Source of the DNA: Bacillus sp. CH30_1T
GTDB taxonomy: Bacteria > Bacillota > Bacilli > Bacillales > Bacillaceae_B
Reading direction: 5' to 3'
NCBI RefSeq assembly: GCF_008364765.1
Contig: NZ_VTUY01000004.1
Location: 628,596 to 692,595, forward strand
DNA: 64,000 bases
Position numbers and translations under genes: made by a program. Under the pieces are notes generated by a model. That model worked only from the letters and a program-made list of their open reading frames with translations, had not been told where the DNA came from and did no database searches. Of the stretch, positions 46,092-54,404 are shown in pieces; position 1 is the stretch's first letter, and the number at the start of each line of letters is the position of its first letter.

Positions 46092-47864
46092 TTACATTTC
46101 ACTAATAGCTTCCTCAAGTTGAGAAATGTGATCCCATTCCATAGCACCTTTTGGTAAGTTATGGTCATGATTGTACAAAGCATGTAAGAGCTCTCTTATG
46201 CTTTTATAAGCCTCATCATCCCTAGTCAACTCCATTAGAGCATTATAAGGTTTGTCACTACTTACTTCCTTGCTTAAGAAAGCAGATTCGAAGTTTTTAA
46301 TAGAACTTACAAGCCTTACCTTTTCAGGAGTAGAATGTCGCTTTACAGAATTCAAGATATTATTATTTGTTCCCCAAGCCGCACTTTTACCTTTATTTTT
46401 GTTTAACGGTGTATCACTATCATGTAACACCGAATAACTACAATTGAAGTGATTCAGAATTTTAACTAATGAAGCTATCGTTGCTTTCCCTCTCGCTCTA
46501 ATAACATGGGTATCTTTAAAGAAATCGCCTTCATTATTAATTACATACTTAAATGCGGTATATTCGGTGTCACCCTCAACAATAATTGAACGTCCTCCAA
46601 AGAAAAACTCAGCTACATATGGGTCAAATTGATTTAAAAGTTTCAATAAACGTTTATCATCTTCATCAAGTTGTACTTTATCAGGCCTGAATAGTGTGGT
46701 ACCCTGAATAGCTCCATCAATATCTCTTTCCACTCTAACAATTGTAGTGTTATCTCTAGATAAATCTATGAATGCTGGAGAATGTGTCGTCACCATCACT
46801 TGCCAGTTATTAGTTTTAGGCAGGTCGTAAAGTACTTTACATGCTTCTCTAATTGCACTTGGATGCAAACATAATTCTGGTTCATCAATTAGTAACACAT
46901 TAGGTCTCTCTAATGAACTTTGACGATCTTTTTTACTTTTCTTATGATATCCATTCTCTGTGATGAACCTTAAAGCAGCCCATAGGAGTGTTCTTCGTGC
47001 TCCACTACCTTGCTTTTCGATATCACTTTTAAAACCATTCTCAGGACCCATTAATAATTGAGGTGAACTCTTAAAAAAACTAATTGATTTCTCTATCTCA
47101 TCTTCAGGTTTGGCATCAAAACTAACTTGATATCCAGGGAATACTTTATTTATTGAACTAGTTAGTTCAGATTCAACTATACTTATTTGAGATTCTGACT
47201 CGTCAACAATCTTTTTCTGTATTCCCTTTATCTGTTCTAAAAGCGAACCAAATTCAGACCTATCACCATCTGCTTCTATATTTGAAGTTACTTCCTTCAC
47301 TTTCTCATTTAGAATAGACTCTAATATTTTAATAATTGATTTCGCTTGATCCTCTGGGTTTTCAAATGCATCTACCCTATGGGGTTCTGGCCTTCGTGAG
47401 TTTGCAACATTAGCAGCTCCCCATGGTACTTCTTCAGCCCAATCATTGATATCAGCATCATAACCTTGTCTCCTTGGAGAGCCAGGCTCTGCCCATTTCC
47501 ATCTTTCCCTGACTATCATTTCTCCGGATGAATTGTCGATCCACCTTTTCCCTGGTGAATTTTCTGAATTAACAATAGAGTGTAATTCAATTTCAGGTGC
47601 ATTATTAGGATCTATTACCTTATTAGGAAAATCATCAATTGATAACTTTGCATTATTTGACCCTTCCGACATTACTACTTGATAAGCTCTTAATATGGAG
47701 CTTTTACCTGCATTATTAGGTCCTACTAAAACCACAATCTCATCCAAATCGATTGTGACAGGGGTTGGTCCAATTGCTCTGAAATTCTTAATTTTCAACT
47801 TATGTAATCGAGGTCTTGATGTCGCAACTTCTTCATCAGATACTTGTTGGTTAGAATCTCTCAT
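46092..47864 (-). CDS. OLD-family ATPase/TOPRIM nuclease, second
   Basis: The ATG at 47864 behind AAGGAGGAG is preferred to an ATG upstream of that site; the product has 590 residues. Walker A is GPNNAGKSS, Walker B VLLIDEPELCLHP, switch MVTTHSPAFIDLS, and TOPRIM motifs SIIVEGDTEY and SVLHDSDTPLN, with RARGKATIASLVK shared with the protein at 37199-39103. It is otherwise clearly different from that protein. No partner helicase gene is adjacent. Phage defence is the inferred role. Confidence 0.88.
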   Translation of the reverse strand: MRDSNQQVSDEEVATSRPRLHKLKIKNFRAIGPTPVTIDLDEIVVLVGPNNAGKSSILRAYQVVMSEGSNNAKLSIDDFPNKVIDPNNAPEIELHSIVNSENSPGKRWIDNSSGEMIVRERWKWAEPGSPRRQGYDADINDWAEEVPWGAANVANSRRPEPHRVDAFENPEDQAKSIIKILESILNEKVKEVTSNIEADGDRSEFGSLLEQIKGIQKKIVDESESQISIVESELTSSINKVFPGYQVSFDAKPEDEIEKSISFFKSSPQLLMGPENGFKSDIEKQGSGARRTLLWAALRFITENGYHKKSKKDRQSSLERPNVLLIDEPELCLHPSAIREACKVLYDLPKTNNWQVMVTTHSPAFIDLSRDNTTIVRVERDIDGAIQGTTLFRPDKVQLDEDDKRLLKLLNQFDPYVAEFFFGGRSIIVEGDTEYTAFKYVINNEGDFFKDTHVIRARGKATIASLVKILNHFNCSYSVLHDSDTPLNKNKGKSAAWGTNNNILNSVKRHSTPEKVRLVSSIKNFESAFLSKEVSSDKPYNALMELTRDDEAYKSIRELLHALYNHDHNLPKGAMEWDHISQLEEAISEM

Positions 47865-47934
47865 TAAATCTCCTCCTTTTTTCCAAATCATAACATAAAT
47901 ATTGGTAAAAAAGGGATTTGGCTTGAATTCAAGT

Positions 47935-48022
47935 CTTCAACAATTCTGCCCAATAATTGAAGAAGGGCAATAGCCGGATTAATTAGCTGATCTTCAGTTA
48001 TTGTCCTCGTTAAAGGAATAAC
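47935..48022. repeat. Dispersed intergenic repeat copy (long form)
   Basis: TTCAACAATTCTGCCCAATAA, inner AGCTGATCTTCAGT part, then TATTGTCCTCGTTAAAGGAATAA. Confidence 0.75.
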
Positions 48023-48053
48023 CTAATAATACATAAATTACATAAAAAGGACT

Positions 48054-48251
48054 TTAATCTAATACCAGCTTTACACCAGTATCCCAATTTATAATAATAA
48101 AAGAAGCCATTATTAGTATACAAAATAATAGTAAATTCAAAGTAGCTCCATAAAAATTCCTTAATGACAGCACTCTTAGGATAAAGTCAATAAGACTTAG
48201 AAGGGCAATAGTCATAAGGAGAGCTACAAAAATCAAAATATATTCACTCAT
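48054..48251 (-). CDS. Small two-helix membrane protein, unknown
   Basis: The 65-residue protein has helices at YILIFVALLMTIALLSLIDF and ATLNLLLFCILIMASFIIIN. GGAGGG precedes the start. No family recognised. Confidence 0.6.
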   Translation of the reverse strand: MSEYILIFVALLMTIALLSLIDFILRVLSLRNFYGATLNLLLFCILIMASFIIINWDTGVKLVLD

Positions 48252-48387
48252 TAGTATCCCTCCACAAAGTGGTTAATGTTAAAATTTATGAAAAAGTCAA
48301 CGTTATTATTACACTTGTCCAATTGTATATAGTAACTTCTTGGAGTTCATAATCCTGACCATTAGCTTGATTCCAAATTTCACAATA

Positions 48388-48428
48388 AAGGGGTTATCCT
48401 GTTCTGGATAAGCCCCTTTATATTGAGT
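48388..48428. repeat. Dispersed intergenic repeat copy (half)
   Basis: AAAGGGGTTATCCTGTTCTGG, ATAAGCCCCTTTATATTGAG; it also forms a hairpin (GGGGTTATCC with GGATAAGCCCC). Confidence 0.65.
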
Positions 48429-48464
48429 TTATTTGTCTAAACCTAATTTGTAATGCTAAGTATT

Positions 48465-48995
48465 TTACTTAAACACTTTCATCGATCCTGCAATTTCTAT
48501 CATTTCTTGTTTGGTAACAGTGTTACTATCCATTTCTACAAAAGTTCCATCTTGATTCCAAGTAAGTATTCCACCAGGAGCATTATCATAGGTTTTAAAA
48601 TATCCTTTGTTTCCATTAATATTAATGGTTTCCGCATCTTGAAATGAAAATTCCGATTGAGTTTTTGATAATTTTCTTTGTCCAATTCCGACTAACGGAA
48701 CTTTATCATCTTTATCCATATAGTGTAATCTGATTTGAGTGAAGCCATCATTTGCCCCTTCAGGATATGTTTTAATCTCCAATGTACAATCATTAGGTAG
48801 TTTATCAGGGATAAGAACATTAAAGCCAATCTTACTAACGAGTTCTTCAATCTTAATACTATTGTGATTGTATTTAATCTCTTTAGCTTGAACACGTTTT
48901 GATTTGACGATTTCAGCAAAAGTAAACTTTTGGTTCAGAACAGTTGAAGTCAAAGTTATAATAAAAAAAAGCAATAGCACTCGTTTACAAAGCAT
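48465..48995 (-). CDS. Exported DUF4367-like protein
   Basis: A signal peptide (VLLLFFIITLTSTVLNQKF) precedes about 150 residues that follow DUF4367: KIGFNVLIPDKLPNDCTLEI, then GGILTWNQDGTFVEMDSNTV and TKQEMIEIAGSM at the end. Such domains are often found in proteins controlled by sigma factors. The transposon cargo protein at 25488-25976 ends in the same style. Function unknown. Confidence 0.75.
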   Translation of the reverse strand: MLCKRVLLLFFIITLTSTVLNQKFTFAEIVKSKRVQAKEIKYNHNSIKIEELVSKIGFNVLIPDKLPNDCTLEIKTYPEGANDGFTQIRLHYMDKDDKVPLVGIGQRKLSKTQSEFSFQDAETININGNKGYFKTYDNAPGGILTWNQDGTFVEMDSNTVTKQEMIEIAGSMKVFK

Positions 48996-49471
48996 ATTCT
49001 AACCCCCATTTTTAATTGTAGTTTCCCACAGCAACAATTATCTATTAATGGAGATTAATTACTAACCGATCGAACCAAAAAAGTAGGTGGGTTGGTTCCA
49101 AGGAGTAGCTACTCCAAGTATTTGGACAATTATTTAATGATTCTGTTTCCTCCAGCAAAGTAAAAAAAGACGGTGGAAAAAGAGCAGATGATTCAAATAC
49201 TTCTTAATGCTTGCCAAAATTTAAATAGTATTACCGTCAGTTTCCTGGGAGAGGTACAAAAAACAGCCATTCCTTTATGAAACGGCTGTATCTCCTTATT
49301 CTGTTATGTGGAATAATTTCTGAATCCGCTTACTCCGTTAAACTGCCCTTTAACTGAATATTGAAAAAGCTGAAAACCAGCATAGGTCACTCAGCTTTTC
49401 CTTACAATTTCAATACTAATATCAGTTATATCTCCAACTTAAGTAACCATTAGTTCAACAAAACCTTACTG
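48996..49471. other. Gap with a possible coding remnant, a hairpin and a repeat
   Basis: A plus-strand frame near 49180-49280 (EQMIQILLNACQNLNSITVS) looks protein-like without a start or domain. A hairpin at about 49258-49296 (ACAGCCATTC with GAAACGGCTGT) may end it. A repeat copy is at 49329-49401. Confidence 0.4.
49329..49401. repeat. Dispersed intergenic repeat copy (long form)
   Basis: CTCCGTTAAACTGCCC TTTAACTGAATA, then the hairpin AAAAGCTGA...TCAGCTTTTCC. Confidence 0.75.
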
Positions 49472-50269
49472 TCAAATCCAATCATGCCCATATTTTCGGA
49501 TGAATTTAAGCTCCTGTTGGTAATGATCATAATGGCCCTCATCAATCATTTTTTTAAAAGCCTTATCTCCTTCTCGAGCTTTTCTTTGCATGGTTTTACA
49601 TAAACCTTCCACGCGTAAGATAACCATCTCTAAGAAGCCAGTTTCCATTCCTTCCACACCATATGATTCGAAGAAGAGTTTCACTCTTTGTTTTATACGA
49701 TCGGCATCCTTTAATGGGTCATAATTGACTGCCTCACCTGATTCTAAATGATAATGTCTACTCAAAGGAACGCATGTGTAGAGCGTATAGGCTATATCCC
49801 AAAGTCTTGGGCCTGGCGCTGCTACGTCAAAATCAATAATACCCACAGGCTTTCCGTGATTATAAATAATATTGTAAACGGCAAAGTCATTGTGACATAA
49901 CACCTCAATTGGTTGAGGGGTGTTATCAAGAGGTTTCCAACTCTCTTCAATAGAGAAATCACTTACAGCGTCATGATAGTGACGAAGCATTTTCGCTACC
50001 TCTTTTAAAGCATCTTTAGACCACATATAATTTTTCAACGGATAATTCCCTGCTTCTCCTTCAATATATGATAATACTTCTCTATTCTTATCATCAATTC
50101 CTAAAAATTTTGGTGCACTATTAAAACCTTTTTTCTCCAAATGCTGTAATACTTTATGAATTTTTTGGCTCTCTTTTTTTAAGTCTCTTCGCACAGTATC
50201 TCCCAGACGATATACATTAGAGACATTTCCACCTGATAATATTTCTTCTTTTTCGAACTGACTGGTCAT
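49472..50269 (-). CDS. Aminoglycoside phosphotransferase (APH)-fold protein
   Basis: The 265-residue protein has the kinase-like APH pattern: catalytic loop VLCHNDFAVYNIIY and metal-binding GIIDFDVAAPGPRLWDIAYT. Members phosphorylate antibiotics or small metabolites such as choline; the substrate here is not known and drug resistance must not be assumed. The start ATG follows a GGGGGAA-like site. It stands alone. Confidence 0.85.
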   Translation of the reverse strand: MTSQFEKEEILSGGNVSNVYRLGDTVRRDLKKESQKIHKVLQHLEKKGFNSAPKFLGIDDKNREVLSYIEGEAGNYPLKNYMWSKDALKEVAKMLRHYHDAVSDFSIEESWKPLDNTPQPIEVLCHNDFAVYNIIYNHGKPVGIIDFDVAAPGPRLWDIAYTLYTCVPLSRHYHLESGEAVNYDPLKDADRIKQRVKLFFESYGVEGMETGFLEMVILRVEGLCKTMQRKAREGDKAFKKMIDEGHYDHYQQELKFIRKYGHDWI

Positions 50270-50602
50270 AAACTATTCCCCCAAATTTAGGGACTCTATG
50301 AATGTGTCAATAGAGATGTACTTTCAACCCCAAAATAAAAAGCAGATATACCAAGGTATCTGCTAAGGCAATGGGAATTTAATTGTCCACACCATGTATC
50401 CCTTGAATGATTTTCAAGATAGACAAATAAACGTACCCCTTAGAATACAAAGGACCGCTATCGTCGATATCTAATTATTTAATCATTTCAAGTTTTTCCA
50501 CATTGTGTATAGATTCCCCTCTCTTTACATCTCTAAGTAATATATTACCAAATACTGATAGATTAGTATAGCGTTTTTTAAATTATTCCACTATTCAACC
50601 GG

Positions 50603-51539
50603 TTGGCCGAAGATGATAACGTTTGGCGAAGTACACAAGGAAAGCGGTTGCTTGGTCAGCAAACGTTAGCAATAGGTAAGCGTTTGAAGTTATCTCCGGC
50701 TTTTCCCCTGCTCCACACCATGGACGTGCTAGTTTCCCAGCATCCGGCGCTCCATCTACTGATATGTACTAGACTATAAGTTCCTCGTTACTCTTAGTAA
50801 CAGGAAGGTTCTCACGTCTTCCTGATTTTTTTGAGCTCACACTGTGGCACCTCTCCTTTTCGAGCGGTGTCCCCACATTCCTACCCGACCGGTACGATGC
50901 ACGTTTGGAAAATAATCGTTCCATTCGGTAGACTTGGGGCTGTTCCTCCACTCCCATTACAGGAGCTTCCTTAGTCGTACCCCTACCCTCACAAGAATAA
51001 ATGCCTTTCAGAATTCTCTTTACGGCAAACGTTTCAGGTGACAGCCTTTGGTTCAACGTTCCTTGCTTTCCAAGTCCCTTACAACGTAGCTATCCATTCT
51101 AGAATTAGGTGTTTCCTGTAAGCCTGTGAGCTGGATACCGCCTTTGTTCGGTATAACGTGTTTCAGAGGGGGCAATTTTACTCCGCGCCACTCACGCCAT
51201 CTATGGATGGCACATAAGTTTCCCTACGTCTTAAATCTAGACCTGTACGTTCGGAAATTCGTCAGTTCCCTTCTCAAGGAACATTCTCACCATATCTAGT
51301 TTTTCAGCCGTGCGGCATATCCGTTGGCATACCTTTTTAGGCTTCAGCCTTCGTTCTGCCGAATCTACCTGTGCTTCACACCCTATAACCTGTCAGCTAT
51401 AACGCATGCAGGAGTATTGACGGGATGGTTTCGGGTAACATGGAACCGTCATTCCCATCCTCAGTTGTAAAGTTAGAATTCAAAAAATAAATTCCCTGCT
51501 TTTCACGCTTAATAGCGCTTATAGCAGAACTTGTCGCGC
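50603..51539 (-). mobile_element. ORF-less group II intron
   Basis: Domain V is clear at 50712-50752 (minus strand GCGCCGGATGCTGGGAAAC, then TAGCACGTCC). After it comes a domain VI-like stem: GCCGGAGATAAC pairs with TTATCATCTTCGGC, leaving TCA unpaired with a candidate branch A. The likely 5' end is GCGCGACAAG at 51539, where GTGYG would be usual. The 900-base interior is structured RNA-like and contains no reverse transcriptase; a frame at 50769-51056 is a by-product. The flanking bases join into a dispersed repeat copy. Ends are approximate by a few bases. Confidence 0.7.
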
Positions 51540-51561
51540 GCCCCCTTTAACTGAAGAAGGC

Positions 51562-52008
51562 TTAACTTTCTTCTACAACAACCTCTGATAACTTTCCTCC
51601 TGTTAATATTTCAAATAAAACGGCGGAACCTTCCTCATTTAATTGAAAATATTTACTTTCAGCATCTATTATTAGTTCCACTTTATCTTTATTTGGACTT
51701 ATCCAAAGTTCATATAACACGGCTTTTGCTTCTATTTCAGGATTTTTAAATTGAAATACAAATCTGTAATCAGCAGGACTTGCCATATTTACTTTTGCAA
51801 TTTCCCAATCAATATTATCTAATATTTTCTTAACCTCTTGAACTTGTTCGTTGTTAGTAATTTCTTTGTAGTCTTCATATTTATTTTCATCACCAATACG
51901 CTTTTCCACTTCAATTTTTTGTTCCTCGTTTTCAATTCCGTTCACACAACCAGTAACTATAAATAAAAACATTGCGAGCAGAACTAAAAATAACCTTTGA
52001 ATTTTCAT
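51562..52008 (-). CDS. Lipoprotein, unknown
   Basis: The ATG at 52008 after AAGGAGGGG opens MKIQRLFLVLLAMFLFIVTG and the lipobox cysteine (VTGC). The 148-residue product has an acidic linker and a small mixed domain (DYRFVFQFKNPEIEAKAVLY, LYELWISPNKDKVELI). No family recognised with confidence. It lies 250 bases downstream of the DUF4179 gene on the same strand, separated by repeats. Confidence 0.7.
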   Translation of the reverse strand: MKIQRLFLVLLAMFLFIVTGCVNGIENEEQKIEVEKRIGDENKYEDYKEITNNEQVQEVKKILDNIDWEIAKVNMASPADYRFVFQFKNPEIEAKAVLYELWISPNKDKVELIIDAESKYFQLNEEGSAVLFEILTGGKLSEVVVEES

Positions 52009-52065
52009 TTTCCCCTCCTTACTCAATTAGACGAGTATTTATTATAAACGTTCAAACAAAATTAC

Positions 52066-52098
52066 TTTTCCACTATACTGCCCTTTAACTTAATACCA
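52066..52098. repeat. Dispersed intergenic repeat copy (short form)
   Basis: TTTTCCACTATACTGCCC then TTTAACTTAATA. Confidence 0.7.
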
Positions 52099-52151
52099 AT
52101 TATTTCAAAATAGAACAATTTACTCAAGGTAAACTTTAAAAGGATTTTACG

Positions 52152-52236
52152 TTATTCTGGAACTCCCCTTATAATTGAACAAAGAAAAAGCCGAAAATCA
52201 ACTAAATGATCTTCAGCTTTTTCCCAATTCGCATAA
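52152..52236. repeat. Dispersed intergenic repeat copy (long form)
   Basis: TTATTCTGGAACTCCCC TTATAATTGAACAA, hairpin AAAAAGCCGAA...TTCAGCTTTTT. Confidence 0.7.
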
Positions 52237-52259
52237 GAAAATTGACTGTTAAACTTCTA

Positions 52260-53624
52260 TCAATTTAAATTAATCCTAACCTTCTCTAACTCAACAGGAA
52301 TATTAGCGCTCAATGTTCCCAAATTAACTCTAATCACATAATCTTTTAAGTTGAAATCATCAATTTTGCTAATATCAAATTTGCTTGTAAATCGTAAGTC
52401 ATCTTTATTAATTATTTCGACAGAGTGTTTAATTGGCTTCTGGTAATTTTCTTTTTCTGATTCTTTAACCAGTTCAACGTCATTGCGAGCGAAATCTTTA
52501 TAAAACAAAAAATCTTTATTCATCTTATTACCTTTATTTATTTGAAAATCGAAAGAAATGCTCTTCTCCTCAACGGAGATATCTTCTATTTCCACAGCAA
52601 AACCTTGCATTCCATCATTTATTTTAATAGGAGTTACTTCATCTAGCTTAATAAATTGGTCGGGTAAACTTAATGCTACTTTAGGAAACACCTCTATATA
52701 ACTTGCTTCTCCCTTTATTGAAAATGGAATAATGCTTCTACCTTTAACAATAACTCTATTGTTACTTTCGATAGACTCTAGGTCTATTCCGTCTGTGGAG
52801 ATATTGATTTCTTCACCTTGATCATCATATGCCTCTAATCGTACTTGATTATGCTTTCCTTCAATCGGAAAAGAAGCTGTATAATTAATGGCTGTTGATG
52901 CTTTACCTTGAATAATAGAATCAAAATGGATATTTATTTCTGCTTCCTCGTTGCTAGTTCCTTTATCAATTGTTACTGTTTCATATGGTAATTGGTTTAT
53001 AGGAACATCGAACCGCCAACTACCATCCTTGCCACCTATTCTCTTGAATTCAAGTGGGAAAGAGGTATCTGAAGGTAATACAGTTTGGGGATAGCTTAAT
53101 TGTATATGTCCTATATAGCCATTTTTTGAGGACTCCATATATACCAATTCTTTACTATCAGAAATGCCACCCTTACCATCAAATATTTCATAAAACCCTT
53201 GAACACGGCCGTCTTCTTCAGTTCTTACATTTCCTTCAACAGAAAAAGTAACTCCTACTACAGCTCCATCATAATAAGCATTCTTTATAGATACATCTAC
53301 TCCTTTAAAACTAGATACTTGATTCAATTCTGTAATTAAATCTTTTGATTGTAAATTTCGACCTACAGCATCATTAAAAACAGTATATACATTTCCTAAC
53401 AAAGGTACTTCTGCCATTACTTGAGATATTGAAGGAGAAATCAAACTTGAAGAAATGAAAATAGTTGCAGCGGCAACTGACGACCATACAAGATTCCTTG
53501 CTCTTTTTTTCTTTTTAGATACACTCTGACTAGCACGATTTTTTCCAGCAATTATTGCATCCAAAACGTCATCTTCAGGTACTTCAATCTTCTCATATAC
53601 TTCTTGAAATGATTTTTTCTCCAT
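52260..53624 (-). CDS. DUF4179 domain anti-sigma-like membrane protein
   Basis: The 454-residue protein has a short cytoplasmic N-terminus (FQEVYEKIEVPEDDVLDAII), one membrane helix (LVWSSVAAATIFISSSLI), then PSISQVMAEVPLLGNVYTVF, the signature DUF4179 start, and a long extracellular beta region. Such proteins are encoded after ECF-like sigma factors and are taken to hold them inactive at the membrane. Its start overlaps the end of the sigma factor gene by 32 bases. Confidence 0.88.
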   Translation of the reverse strand: MEKKSFQEVYEKIEVPEDDVLDAIIAGKNRASQSVSKKKKRARNLVWSSVAAATIFISSSLISPSISQVMAEVPLLGNVYTVFNDAVGRNLQSKDLITELNQVSSFKGVDVSIKNAYYDGAVVGVTFSVEGNVRTEEDGRVQGFYEIFDGKGGISDSKELVYMESSKNGYIGHIQLSYPQTVLPSDTSFPLEFKRIGGKDGSWRFDVPINQLPYETVTIDKGTSNEEAEINIHFDSIIQGKASTAINYTASFPIEGKHNQVRLEAYDDQGEEINISTDGIDLESIESNNRVIVKGRSIIPFSIKGEASYIEVFPKVALSLPDQFIKLDEVTPIKINDGMQGFAVEIEDISVEEKSISFDFQINKGNKMNKDFLFYKDFARNDVELVKESEKENYQKPIKHSVEIINKDDLRFTSKFDISKIDDFNLKDYVIRVNLGTLSANIPVELEKVRINLN

Positions 53625-54141
53625 TATAGCTCATTCCTCCTAACAACTTTTTTAATCGCTCTTTACCTCTCCTCAAATTTGTTTTTACCGTACTCTCAGG
53701 TAAATTTAATGCTTTGGCAATTTCACGTATAGAAAGATCATGAAAATAGAAAAGAATAATAGCATTTTTGTGTTTTTCATTAAGCCTATTAATTGCTTCT
53801 AATAAATCTAGAATTTCCTCTCTTTTTTCCCTTTGACTATCTGAAGTGAGATTGGTCATATTGTTAAAGGGCAACTCTTTCTTATTCCTTCTTAGTACAT
53901 CATATGAGCAGTTTATAAGGATTTTTGTTAGCCAAGTTAGAAAGAACTCTTCGTTTTTCAATTGACTAATTGATAAAAAGGCTTTATATGATGTCTCTTG
54001 GACAACATCCAAGGCATCTTCTCGGTTACGAACATATAAGTAAGCAGTACGGTACAATTGATTTCCATGAATAATAAGAAGTTTTTCTAGACATTCTTTG
54101 TTTCCATTTATAGCCTTCTTAATAAGAGTAAGTTCTTTCAT
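53593..54141 (-). CDS. ECF-type RNA polymerase sigma factor
   Basis: The ATG at 54141 behind GAAAGGAGG gives 182 residues. Region 2 is seen in YRTAYLYVRNREDALDVVQE (DNA melting and core binding), and region 4 in IREIAKALNLPESTVKTNLR with RGKERLKKLL. No ORF-level damage is seen. It is the first gene of an operon with the DUF4179 protein, and a promoter of the ECF type lies just upstream, which suggests that it drives its own transcription. Confidence 0.9.
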   Translation of the reverse strand: MKELTLIKKAINGNKECLEKLLIIHGNQLYRTAYLYVRNREDALDVVQETSYKAFLSISQLKNEEFFLTWLTKILINCSYDVLRRNKKELPFNNMTNLTSDSQREKREEILDLLEAINRLNEKHKNAIILFYFHDLSIREIAKALNLPESTVKTNLRRGKERLKKLLGGMSYNGEKIISRSI

Positions 54142-54159
54142 CAATTTGACCTCCTTTCC

Positions 54160-54194
54160 GCTTATTAGAGTGAGATTGTCATTAAAAAGTTTCA
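54160..54194 (-). promoter_or_regulatory. Possible ECF-type autoregulated promoter
   Basis: On the minus strand TGAAACTTTTT (54184-54194) resembles ECF -35 elements, and a CTCACTC-like -10 lies about 13 bases on. The ribosome binding site follows. Confidence 0.45.
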
Positions 54195-54303
54195 ACTTTT
54201 TTCGAGAGAAAACAGAGGTATTGTAAAAAAAATAGAGCATCTTTTGACAGCTCTTCTAATATAGTACTTATTTTCAGAACATTTTGTTGGTCAAGAACAA
54301 TAT

Positions 54304-54374
54304 TCTTCGATTAACCTTTAATTGACAAAGGGCGGCTGCTTTTTCAGCAACCGCCTCTTACAATGGAAAATAAC
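54304..54374. repeat. Dispersed intergenic repeat copy
   Basis: TTAACCTTTAATTGACAAAGG, inner GGCGGCTGCTTT / CAGCAACCGCC hairpin, then TCTTACAATGGAAAATAA. Confidence 0.75.
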
Positions 54375-54404
54375 AGCTCAAAATAAGGTGAAAGTTTTAT
54401 TTTC

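Noticed and set aside
49472..50269. Antibiotic resistance gene
   Set aside because: The APH fold is clear, but many members act on metabolites; nothing in sequence or context shows drug resistance.
50769..51056. 95-codon minus-strand frame with coding-like length
   Set aside because: It covers structured group II intron RNA; no reverse transcriptase or maturase motif is present.
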